DNA of 64,000 nucleotides from Labia minor. Taxonomy: Eukaryota > Arthropoda > Insecta > Dermaptera > Spongiphoridae. The notes below the pieces were generated by a model. It was not told the origin of the DNA and searched no databases. It saw only the letters and a program-made list of their open reading frames with translations. The DNA lies in assembly GCA_963082975.1 (NCBI GenBank), contig OY720345.1, positions 54,666,528-54,730,527 of the forward strand. Reading direction: 5' to 3'. Below, one piece after another: positions 13,160 to 23,412 of the stretch (the stretch's first letter is position 1; every line of letters begins with the position of its first letter). Both the position numbers and the translations under genes were made by a program.

Positions 13160-13515
13160 TATTTGGTCTAGCTCTAGATTATAAGACATATTTGATAGAA
13201 ATAATTTAAATTTCATTAATTTTCAAAATACTATTTATTTTATTATAAATAATGAAATTATAATAATTTGTAAGATTTACAACTATAATATTAATTAACA
13301 GATTCAGTAGATCATTTATATTCATTTTGTTTCACCATTAAGAACAGATAATAGTGAAAATTTAGCAAATTAGATGGAAATAAAAATTGAAATAAAATGT
13401 GTCAAGATTCATCATTTCAATTCATTCTTTGTTGACTCGAAGATAAAATGTTCATTTAAGTGAGGCGTTTGTATATAGAATATATATATTTGTATATAGA
13501 ATATATATATATATA
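13160..13515 (+). repeat. Dispersed repeat X, copy 1
   Basis: Matches the reverse complement of 21432-21728, for example GTCTAGCTCTAGATTA and TTGACTCGAAGATAAAATG. In the other copy X runs straight into repeat Y; here X and Y are split by the ~2-kb element A2. A piece of X also occurs near 20860-20925. Confidence 0.75.
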
Positions 13516-13744
13516 TATATACTAGCTGCTCAGAGCTCCTTCGTCGATCTTCACATCTAGACGGGGGCTCCGCCCCCTGTACCCCCGAGTGGTACATAGT
13601 ATTTGGTTGAAAGTAGTAAAAGGTTTTCATCCATTTTGTTTCAAACAATGTAAAACATAAAACATTCATTTCTTATTGTGTGATTATTTAAAATATATTT
13701 TAATTTATTTAGTAAATTAATTATATATATTATTATTGAATATG

Positions 13745-14530
13745 TTATATCTATCTACTCGAAAGTTCTTGGCAGCTACAACCACATTTCTCCAAGTGTC
13801 CCCGGTGACCTCATCTTTCTTTGGCCAATAAATGCTGGAAAGAATAATCTGAATCTACTCTCATCTCCCAGGGTCATAGACCATGCGTGGCTCAACGGTA
13901 CTCGAAAGTTCTTGGCAGCTACAACCACATTTCTCCAAGTGTCCTTATCCTGAGCCTCTGTTCCATCTCTTGTACGTCATTCCCTGATGTACTCATCTTT
14001 CTTTGGCCCATAAATGCTGGGGAGAATCCTATTCTCAAATACTCTGAATCCACTCTCATCTCCTAAGATCATAGACCATGTCTCACACTCATATAATACA
14101 ACAGACAAAATAATTGTTTTACATATTTTAATTTTCATTCCCTTTTATAATAATTTTGATGAGATAAGCCTCTTTACTGCATGATAACAGGCGTTTCCCG
14201 ATTGCAACTTCGATTTAAATTCTTCTCAAATAGTATTATCCTTCGTGATTACATTCAATTTTTCTACATATTCAAATTCTACATTTTGTATGTTAATACT
14301 GCTCCTGTTTGTTTCTAAATATATTTATTTATCATTATTAATTTCAAACCTCATCTCTTTTCCTACCTCGATTAATTTTTCCTCGCTATCTGTAATTGCA
14401 ATTGCCGAATCTCCTATTATATTTAAGTCGTCTGGGTCACCTAATATTTTACAATTGATTTCCGCATCTTACTCTTTCTTTACTACCTTCAAGATAAATT
14501 TTAAGATCAAAATTTGAAAAAGTTTATCCG
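13745..14530 (-). pseudogene. LINE fragment inside A2 (RT to 3' end, partly duplicated)
   Basis: The minus strand reads DPDDLNIIGDSAIAITDSEE, the decayed YADD reverse transcriptase box and what follows. Then come KLIEVGKEMRFEINND, GNACYHAVKRL, FENRILPSIYGPKKDE and the 3' end CCAAGAACTTTCGAG. The last ~150 bp are present twice (about 13757-13895 and 13896-14030 on the plus strand). It is broken by shifts and stops and lacks the endonuclease and most of the RT. Confidence 0.8.
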
Positions 14531-15189
14531 GATCTATTGAGTCATGCGTAGGTTTTACTAAAGTCTACAAATAATTAGTGAACAGAATTATTGAATTCGT
14601 GGTTTTTTTAATATCTGTCATAATGAAAATATCTTAATTAATGTTGATCGATTTGGCATGAACCCGCAATGATATCGTCTAATATTTCCTCCGCCTATAG
14701 TTTATAAGTATTGTATATGTTATAATAGAGTATAATATTTCTTGATCATTTCATTTCGATATTTTAATTTCATTGCTTGATTTTTATTGAATATTTTTAA
14801 TTATAATAAAATTTGAGAAAATGTGAAGTTAGACTTGAGACAATTTATAAAAATTAATTTATAAAAATTAACGGTATAAAAGTATTGATAAAACTAAAGA
14901 TAAATTAACAATGGATTTATTTGATTTTTTATTATTTATTAATTTTTTTAGATCATAGTTAATTCCCTCCCTTAAAATAAAAGAAGTACCTATTCAAATA
15001 TGGAAAGAATAAATACAAAATAATTTAAGTTAAATATAATTTAAATATTTTATTATATTAATTAAAATGAGAACTTTTAGAATAAATTATTTAATTGAAA
15101 TGATATTTGAATATTTGAATTTAAAATAAAAAGTTAAATATTATAGTAATTCTTTGATTGGGAATCCCTAGAGTTATATACATTGTGTA

Positions 15190-15335
15190 AAATGTGTCCG
15201 CCAGTCAGTGGGCCACGCCTGGCTCTTGAATGAACACGGAGAACTATATATAAACTTTAAATCTCTCTCTCTCCCGCTCACACACACTCCCACCTCTCTC
15301 CTCAGCCCCTCCACCTCTCATTTCTTAGTTATTTC
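15190..15335 (+). promoter_or_regulatory. Possible TATA-type promoter-like patch
   Basis: A TATATAAA match near 15245 lies among otherwise AT-poor sequence (GCCAGTCAGTGGGCCACGCC before it, CT-rich after it). It lies inside element A2. No downstream gene is recognised, so this is only a resemblance. Confidence 0.12.
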
Positions 15336-15533
15336 AATTTCCACAAATTGTCTTATTTTTAAAATATTCACTAATTTACTTTCTATTTTTATTCTTTAAT
15401 CCTTAAATAATATATTTTCTATTTTATATAAATAACTTACATTTTAACATATTACACTATGGCAGCAAAAAAGTAAACGAATTACATACATACATACATA
15501 CAAACAGTCTCCTTATATATATATATATATATA

Positions 15534-15707
15534 TATTCTATATAGAATAAAAATTTCTTCATACTACTTTCATTAAGAATCAATAACAAATTGTTTTATT
15601 TTTAAAAAAAACATTTAAATTAAATTAAATTTAAATTTAAAAAATAGAGTTTGTTTAGCAAAAACTACAATAAGTTGAATAAAAACTTGTGAGAAAGGAG
15701 TCTTTAA
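15534..15707 (+). repeat. Dispersed repeat Y, copy 1
   Basis: Matches the reverse complement of 21250-21428 (AAAAATTTCTTCATACTA, then AACTTGTGAGAAAGGAGTC). In that copy it is joined directly to X, marking the empty site of A2. Confidence 0.7.
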
Positions 15708-16969
15708 AAAAATATACATTAACCGAATATTTGTGTTATAATAAGAATTAATAATAGTTATACAATACGTTAGCACTTGTTTTGTTGTTATTCTCAGTTT
15801 TATTACTGAATAACAGTGATTTTTTTATGAAAATGTCTCTTAAGGCGGTCTCTTATATGCTTACCCCGATGTTATAATGAAAAATTTCAATGCAAACCTC
15901 ATATATCATTCAACTACATTTCTGAAAAAAAATTGGGTTTATCATTTCATTTAAAGTTATTAAAAAATTATGAAATAATTGATAAACCTAAATAAAATTC
16001 TTTTAATATATTATATATTAAAATCAATATATATATTAAGAATTTTTAGATAAAAAAAATTCAATAATTTACTTTCTTTTTGAATTTTTATAGTCAGATT
16101 AAATAAGGTATATTATTTAAATGTTTCCATTTTGATATGCATATTTTATATAGAGAGATCATCCGTAAATCCATTTAATAAGAAAGGACGAGAGCCAATT
16201 TTTTTTATTCAAGCATAAATTTATTATCCAAGGGAATGGACATCTAATTCGTTGCTGTCTTTTATCTAATATAATAATATTATTTATAAAGAAAAATGGA
16301 AATAAATAAAGGATATTTTTTATTGAAGCACTCGATCCGTATTTTTTTTCCTCTCTTTTTGGTTTCTTCTTTTATTTGGCAATGTGTTTGATAGATGCCA
16401 AGCGATCAATCAATTCGATGTTTTTGCGAATAAAAATATTTCCATCTTGCATTCAATACAAAGAAATGAGAAAGAGCCTTCTCTTATAGTTTTTAGATTT
16501 TAGAAATCTCTCTCTATACATACATATATATATATATAATATATATATATACAATATAATAAATATATCTATGTATAATTTTTAAATACTCCATAAAAAA
16601 TAGCATTGCTGCATAACAAGATTTTATATCAAAATATGTTTTTCTGATATGTTATTAAATTTATATATTTATATATAGGGAGAAATATTCATACTCTTTT
16701 AAAAATAATCCATCAATTCTCAATTATTGTGTCAAATGGCAGGATTTGGTAAAAATATGATTTTCTTTCTCCTTAGTTATTCTTTTTTCTTAGAAGATGA
16801 AAAAGAATAAACAAATAAGAGCAACATCCATTTATGTCTCATCTCTTAAAAGAATTTAAATGTCAAGGAAAAAGAAAACATATATTACAAACTTAGTGAT
16901 ATTTTACCCAACCAACTTACCCAACCAACCTACCAATTTGAAAATTAAACATAAATAAAATAAATTTTT
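15708..16969. other. AT-rich spacer
   Basis: No gene is seen. A TA-type microsatellite lies at 16516-16560. Confidence 0.5.
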
Positions 16970-18134
16970 ACTATCTCGCCAGAGATAGTATTGCGACCAC
17001 GAAAATTTTCAATGTCGAGATTTTGATCTTTGTATACGTTTTGAAGGCCCCTGAATCATTTTCACTAAGGTTGAGAAAAATGTCTGTGTGTATGTAGACA
17101 AAATAACGCAAAAACGGTTTGAGCTAGAATAATGAAATTTGGTACACGGGCATTATTCAAAATTCGTAGTTTTCTATCAACTTTTGAGAAATGTAACTCA
17201 TTCGGAAGGGGACCATTACCTACCACGTATTCATTTTTTTCCTCTAAAGTGACCGTAAAAATAAAGATACATGTTTGATAGTTTTTTACATGATTAAAAA
17301 TTGTATAAAACTGCTATATATAGAATTTCAGCTTGTTTGAATCGCTGAAAGTACCGGAATTAATTTTTTAAAACGACTGTAAATATATGTTAATTAATTA
17401 ATTTAATTGAATAACAATACTATACTGTAAATTTAATTCATTAATGCAATTTAATTATACTTAATTTATAATTACTTAATTAAATTTAATTTAAATATAA
17501 TATATGTTAATTAATCCAATTCTAATTTGCGAGATAGGTAGGGGAGGTATTGTTTTCACACCAAATTTCACATGTGGAGATTTTTACATATCTCCACGAA
17601 TCATGCATTTTCTTAACAGAAAAAAGTATTTTTAGCATGATGTCTGTCCGTCCGTCCGTCTGTCCGTCCGTATAGATGTGTAGAGCCTGAACGGCTCAAC
17701 GGATTTTGTTGAAATTTGGTATATTTGCTTAATGCATCAGTGGGATGAATTGATCAACTTTTGGTGCAAATCCGGAAACCGGAAGTGGTAGTATTAGCGA
17801 TCGACGATAGGAAGGGAAGGGTTATTTTCACACCAAATTTCACATGAGGAGATTTTTTACATATCACCACGAATCATGACTTTGTATTGGTTTTATTCTC
17901 GAGAAAAATCATCTTTATTAGTTTTTTTCTTAATTTAAAATTATATGACGTCATCCAGCCTGGTCTTACATATATATTATAAATAAAATAAAATTAAAAA
18001 TATTTATGTTATACCCATATCTGTTTTTTATTACATTAATAGATATATTAAAATTATTTGAAATTGTTTCTGTAGCTGGAAATTAATTTATTTCAAACCG
18101 TCGGTCGGTTCGGACCTGGCCACAGGTCAACTTA
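16970..18134 (+). mobile_element. Chimera of families B and C (B2-C2)
   Basis: The left part is a B element: ACTATCTCGCCAGAGATAGT at 16970, GAGCTAGAATAATGAAATTT at 17121-17140, and the B AT-rich part down to GCGAGATAG at 17529-17537. In place of the B hairpin the sequence passes straight into a C element lacking its first ~10 bp (GGGGAGGTATTGTTTTCACA). It runs through the TGTCCGTCCG repeats at 17640-17670 to the C 3' end (CGTCGGTCGGT, hairpin GACCTG-GCCA-CAGGTC, then AACTTA at 18134). B and C share GATAG at exactly this point. Confidence 0.75.
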
Positions 18135-19501
18135 TTTTGTTTTAAATAAGTCAAATTGAATTGAACAAAGCAATAATAGGTTCCATATAAAATAAAATAA
18201 TATTATAAAACATATAAATTTGACAAATAGAGATGTTTTAAAGCATTTTAAAATTGAATTAAGTCTTCCTCCTGGTGACAATAAACATATTGGATTGTTT
18301 AACTGCCTACCCTTAAAGTAATCTAAATTGTTGAAATATTTTATTGAAAGGAAATAAGAGAATTAATTTTAATTCTAATTTTAAATGCAATGCTAAAGAT
18401 CTAAATTTTCTGGTTCATAAAATCAGACCTTAGATAAATTAATTAATTAATTGATATATATATATATATATATATATATAGAAAACATATTGGGGTACTA
18501 ATTAAATGAAACGTAAACATTACCAATACTATCAGGCTGTGAACCATTAAGCTAACGACTCAATTAGTAACTAGGGAGAAAAGGGAGAGGGAGATTTTAT
18601 TCAGATAAGTTATTTAATGGTTGTTGTGCACGTGTCTGTCTATGTGACTGTGTCGCGATGTGAAGCAAAAATTAAACAATAATCATCATTTTCAGAAGTT
18701 TAGGAAGATAGTAATTGAAGAGACATTAGCTGAGCAGAAAACAGATGCGTTCTCAGGATGGATATTAAATGTTAAGTATTCAGGCCTGTTAAAATATTAA
18801 AATAACTCATAATTTCGCTAAAGACATTTCTAGGATGAGAAAATGTTTAATGTTATAGTTTACACCTCATTTCAGAAATCAAAATTTCTTACTAGATATC
18901 TTGAGTGGGAGAGGGGGTTATTAATTATCTTTATATTAAGACTATTAAACTGTTATTAATGATTTTATTTCATTTCTACTTTTAATTTAAATATCATTTA
19001 TATTTTACGTTCCTCTTTGCTTATATAGTAGTTATGATAGTTCAAGGAAATATTTGGTTTTTATAAATCATAAAAATAAATATTCTATGGTAATTTAGAT
19101 GAAGTTCTAGATATGCAACCCTTGAGAATGACAAAGTGCTCTAATAGTGAAGTCATTAAGTAATGAGAGTAGGCAACCCTATTTTTATATTCTCTTAAGC
19201 GCTCGCTTTACTTTGACTAAAGCTAATCACACGTCGTTAGCCATTTTGCTCATAACCACTGCACCTCAGTCCAAATCCAAATTTCTTTATACAAAAAATA
19301 TTGTGTACCGCCAAGTATTTATTTTGATCTTGAATAGTCATTGCGAGTAACTCTATAAAAAAGTATTATAAAACACACAGAAATGATTTGTATAAAGAAG
19401 TTTTAGTCGAATCGGTGTGAGGCTAATCTTAAACTCCTCCCCAAATTATAAATATTCAATTATTTCTTTTAAATGAATGCGAATTATAAAAAAAAATTAC
19501 A
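18135..19501. other. AT-rich spacer with one exon-like stretch
   Basis: Mostly featureless. From 18696 an acceptor-like TTTTCAG precedes an open stretch reading KFRKIVIEETLAEQKTDAFS and on to a stop 35 codons in, unusually protein-like for this window. The donor after it is poor (GTTAAG). No start codon and no known family, so I do not call a gene. A TA microsatellite lies at 18452-18481. Confidence 0.3.
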
Positions 19502-20080
19502 TCTTAAAGCAGGGGGCGGCAAACCTTGTTAGGAAAGGGCAAAATATAAAATTTTTTAAAGATGTGGGGGATAGACATGTTAGAATATATATTTTACTGT
19601 CTAACAAAGAATCTAATAAAAAATAAATTTTAAATTAATTAATTAATTAAATAATAAATTTTGCATTAATGTGATGAATGAAATTGTTTTTTTTGAGATA
19701 TTATTTCATCATAATTGGGTACAAAGTTATCACTTCCTATAATTAAGTCTGTTAATAATGATCTGTATTGCAATTTTGTATACTTCATTTTCGAAAATGT
19801 TCTTTCACATTGGAATGTACTTCCAAATACAGAAATAAACCCAGAAATGTATTTAATTGACCGTATTCATTCTCGGGAAGATAGTCTTAGAATTTTGTTG
19901 GATGCCTTTGAACTTCATTTTTAGTGTGTCATAATTTCGTATATTCTAACTGAAGTTCGTCAATCGTACGTACATTCAAATGGACTTTGAAATATAAAAA
20001 TTTCTTTTGCATTTGCATAAAAAATGACAATATTTATACGAGGGCCGGATTTAGCCCGAATGCCGACCGCTGTTTTAAAG
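19502..20080. mobile_element. hAT MITE with 7/8 target duplication
   Basis: The element lies at 19510-20072. Ends CAGGGGGCGGCAAACC and GAATGCCGACCGCTG are imperfect inverted copies, flanked by TCTTAAAG (19502-19509) and TTTTAAAG (20073-20080). A 69-codon frame inside (19715-19924) reads HWNVLPNTEINPEMYLIDRI, a possible relic of a hAT or host-derived sequence, but no catalytic motif is seen. One mismatch in the duplication suggests an older insertion. Confidence 0.7.
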
Positions 20081-21249
20081 TACATATAGAGAAAACACTT
20101 TTTATTTACACTTGGTATTTTGGTAGGCAATTCACAGAATATTGGCAATGGAAGTTACTGACAATAAGAAGCAGGAGACAATGAATGTTTTCAACACCTT
20201 GAACAATATTTTAATGAAACTATGTTGAAATTCCTAAAAAACCCAAATTTTTTTCTGGAACAAATCAGTTTTCGTTAAATAATTGGTAACCATCCTGGTT
20301 TTTTTGCCTACCAATGACTTCTCGATGTTTTCTCCTATACAGCTCATTTAAATTCTTAAATAAATTTGTTCAACTTGTTAAGGTTCAGTCTCTCTTAAGT
20401 TCATCTTCATTAAGTTCAAAGTTCAGCACGCTTGCATATAAAATATCAATTAATCATATGAAAAGTATTAAAGACCTAACTATCAATTTTTTGTATTTTA
20501 TATAATATATACATAATATATATAGTCAGGAATATAGTATCCATTTAATTCAAAAGTATGTATCTATTCTATTCCCTTTGCTTCGTCTCCCATATTGAGT
20601 CTGTTTTTTTCTACTTATAAATTTATATGTTATAAAAACCATTTAAAGCTATTCAGAATGCAAATTCAAAATGAATAAAAATCAAATTTGCTTGTCCCAT
20701 AAATAAAGCTACCTCATCTTTTTTCTTCTTAAATTTATTCAGCCCCCATAAAGAATGCTTTTTTTCTCTTTTTATACCATTATTTTTTCCCATTAATAAT
20801 CAATTCATTTCATCTTTTTTAATATTACCCTCATGCAGTTTTTTATATTCATGAAAAAAAAAAATTACAACTATAATATTATAGTAGATCATTTTTATTC
20901 ATTTTGTTTCACTATTAGTTATTAATACTTAATGTGTCCAGGTATGTTTTTTTTTAAAACATATCTCATTTTTTATATTCCTCTTATAAATTATTTTTAA
21001 AAAAAATTTAATTATCACTTTTCTAGAAAAATTAAAAATGTCTTATAAATTATTCTTTAAAATTTTTAAGTATTCGTTTCGTTTTCAGTCCAATTATTCA
21101 TTTGCCATATTAAATTTAACCTTTTAAGAACTCAGAATATCAAGGTTTTTTTTTAATAATAAATATATATATATTCTCTTCATAATTAGAAACAAATATT
21201 ATTAACTTGTATATTTAAAACTATTTAAAATATTTAAAAATTTTCTTTT
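20081..21249. other. AT-rich spacer, includes a piece of repeat X
   Basis: No gene is seen. About 20860-20925 repeats part of X (AGTAGATCATTTTTATTCAT). Confidence 0.45.
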
Positions 21250-21720
21250 TTAAGAGTCCTTTCTCACAAGTTGAATAAAGGTTATTGTACAAACTCTATT
21301 TTTTTAATTTAAATTTAATTTAATTTAAATGTTTTTTTAAAAATAATTTGTTAATTGATTTTTATCAATTAACAAATTGTGATGAATGAAAATAGTATGA
21401 AGAAATTTTTATTTTTATTTAAAATAGAATACAAACGCCTCACTTAAATGAAATGAACATTTTATCTTCGAGTCAACAAAGAATGAATTGAAATGATGAA
21501 TCTTGACACATTTTATTTAAATTTTCACTATTATACCAACTCTGTCCTTAAGTAGTAATTGTGAAACAAAATGAATAAAAATCTGAATCTGTTAATTAAT
21601 ATTATAGTTGTAAATCTTACAAATTATTATAATTTAATTATCTTTAATAAAATAAATAATATTTAAAAAATAAAATTATTTCTATTAAATATGTCTTATA
21701 TCTGTAATCTAGAGCTAGAC

Positions 21721-21728
<8 letters not shown>
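21250..21728 (-). repeat. Repeats X and Y joined (empty site of A2)
   Basis: On the minus strand X (21728 down to 21432) runs into Y (21428 down to 21250) with no insertion. At 13160-15707 the same two blocks are split by element A2. A second A element (A3) starts about 25 bp beyond the other end of X, across a TA run. Confidence 0.7.
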
Positions 21729-21754
<26 letters not shown>

Positions 21755-21755
<1 letters not shown>

Positions 21756-22772
21756 TAGCTGATCAGAGCTCCTTCGGCGCTCTTCTCACCTAGACGGGGC
21801 CCCCTGTACCCCCGAAGTAATACATAGTATTTCGTTGGAAGTCTGTATGTAAAATGTTTTCATCCATTTTGTTTCAATCAGTATATTACATTATATTATC
21901 ATTTCTGTTTGTGTTCTTATTTAAAATATATTTTAATTTAATCAGTAAATTAATTATATATTACTGTATGTATTTTTATATCTATCTATCTCTGTGCCTC
22001 TACGGATCTCGAAAGCAACCCCATTTCTCCAAGTATCCCAATCCTGAGCTATAACCATCTAACTCCTACCCTGTCCCATCTGTCCAAGTCCCTACATTGT
22101 CCACTCACCGCGTCCTTGATCTTCCCAATTCCACCAGAAGTTTCCCAATATTTTTCGCCAATTTTTAATCTACCATTCTAGCCATGACCCCTTCCCATCC
22201 CAGCCTTCTCTATTTTATAACCTTAATAACCTTAACTATATCTGGAGATGCAATTGCTCGTTATGCCCCGGTGACCTCATCTTTCTTTTGTCCTTAAATG
22301 CTGCGAACAATCCTAATATCAAATTCTCTAAATCTACTTTCGTCTCCCAAGAACATCGACCACCCATATAATACAACAGGCAAATATTTCAATTTTCATC
22401 CGTTTTGATAAAAGTTTTGATGAGATAACCCTCTTTACTGTATGATAATAGGCGTTACCCGATTTAAATTCTCGCTTTAAATTCTTATTCAATATTATTA
22501 TCCTTTGTATCATAATTACAGAATTTAAGTATTTACATTTTTCTACATTTTGTATGTTAAGACTTTGTGTGTTAATAATGTATTAAATATTTTGTTTTAT
22601 CCCTATTAATTTCAATCCCCATCTTATTTCCTGCCTCAATTAATTTTTTTATGCTATCTTTAATTGCAATTGCCGAATATCCTATAATATTTAAGACGTC
22701 TGCTTAGCCTAATTTTTGAATTTTTTTGTTTCTATGACAGCAAAAAAGTAAACAAATAACATACATACGAAC
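21755..22772 (-). mobile_element. Helitron-like composite A3 carrying LINE sequence
   Basis: Minus-strand order: a 5' part GTTCGTATGTATG then TTTACTTTTTTGCTG (near 22770-22739), LINE RT and 3' sequence, GATA tail near 21985-21995, the A tail, then GAGCGCCGAAGGAGCTC and CTAG at 21755-21758 followed by T. It shares both ends and LINE content with A2 but has lost most of the region between the 5' end and the RT fragment. Confidence 0.6.
21985..22715 (-). pseudogene. LINE fragment inside A3
   Basis: The minus strand reads ADVLNIIGYSAIAIKD, KLIEAGNKMGIEINRDKTKY and later parts of the 3' conserved tail including the GGACAATGTAGGGAC-like block and TTGCTTTCGAG end. It is broken by several shifts. 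It corresponds to the same portion of the LINE as in A2. Confidence 0.75.
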
Positions 22773-22915
22773 ACTCGATGGGTGGATAATGTAGGAAGGG
22801 ACGTGAGAGAGATGGGAGAGGATGGAGGGTTGTGGCTCAGAATACGGACACTTGGAGAAATGTGGTTGCTGCGCCCAAGAACTTTCGAGTTCCGTAGAGC
22901 CACAGAGATAGATAT
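22773..22915 (+). mobile_element. LINE 3' end
   Basis: Translation RWVDNVGRDVREMGED continues to GEMWLLRPRTFEFRRATEID, the conserved last part of the LINE ORF. It ends GAGCCACAGAGATAGATAT. It abuts the 5' end of A3 head to head. No A tail follows, which shows that the A tail is not part of the LINE itself. Confidence 0.8.
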
Positions 22916-22989
22916 AATTTTAAAAAATTCAAATCAAATAATAATAAATCTAGTATATTATATATATATAATAATGTTTTTAATTATGA

Positions 22990-23238
22990 TTGAATATACA
23001 GACTGCAATTAAAAATATAGAATTCATAAATGATAGGATATCAATTTTAGTACTCAAGGGCAAAATTTATAATATGACGTTGATAAATGTGCATGCACCT
23101 ACAGAGGATAAAGTGGGGGATTTTAAAGATAAATTTTATGAGGAATTAGAAGCCTTAATAGATCACGTCCCAAATTATAACAGTAAAATAATATTAGGTA
23201 ATTTTAATGCCACAATCTGCACATTGCTCAGAATGTAA
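22990..23238 (+). pseudogene. LINE endonuclease-domain fragment
   Basis: The 82-codon frame reads MTLINVHAPTEDK, then FKDKFYEELEALIDHVP and KIILGNFNATI, matching the APE-type endonuclease of LINEs (NVHAPTED and the GDFNA box, here GNFNA). Only this part of the domain is present; the first catalytic residues and the RT are absent. The sequence runs into a truncated family B element at its 3' side. Confidence 0.8.
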
Positions 23239-23412
23239 ATTTTTTTTGCATATCTTCGCGTGTTATCAACAAAAAACAAAATACGCGCTGGTTTAATCAA
23301 TATTATTTATTAATTTTAATTTATAATTTAATTAATTAAATTTAATTTAAATATAATATATGTTAATTCAATCCAATTCAAATTGACGAGATAGTCTAGT
23401 GGAGACACTCCA
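23239..23412 (+). mobile_element. Family B, 5'-truncated copy
   Basis: Begins with TTTGCATATCTTCGCG, also seen at 52935 onward before another partial B copy. It retains the AT-rich part and the 3' end GACGAGATAGT, then the hairpin TGGAG-ACA-CTCCA near 23400-23411. The 5' terminal repeat and microsatellite are missing. Confidence 0.65.

Larger units (their letters stand above)
13522..15514 (-). mobile_element. Helitron-like composite A2 carrying LINE sequence
   Basis: Read on the minus strand, the 5' region is TAAGGAGACTGTTTG, then (TATG)n and TTTACTTTTTTGCTG. LINE sequence and a (GATA)n tail follow (RT part 14530 down to 13745), then the ~210-bp A tail, a decayed hairpin GAGCTCTGAGCAG and CTAG at 13522-13525, then T. 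The flanks are repeats X (13160-13515) and Y (15534-15707), which are contiguous in the copy at 21250-21728, so the insertion edges are known to within the TA runs. Copy A3 shares both ends and LINE content. The interval 14531-15460 holds no other recognisable gene. Confidence 0.6.

Noticed and set aside
22985-23240. Host endonuclease/exonuclease-phosphatase gene
   Set aside because: The NVHAPTED and GNFNA boxes with LINE-type spacing and neighbouring LINE 3' ends make it a LINE fragment.
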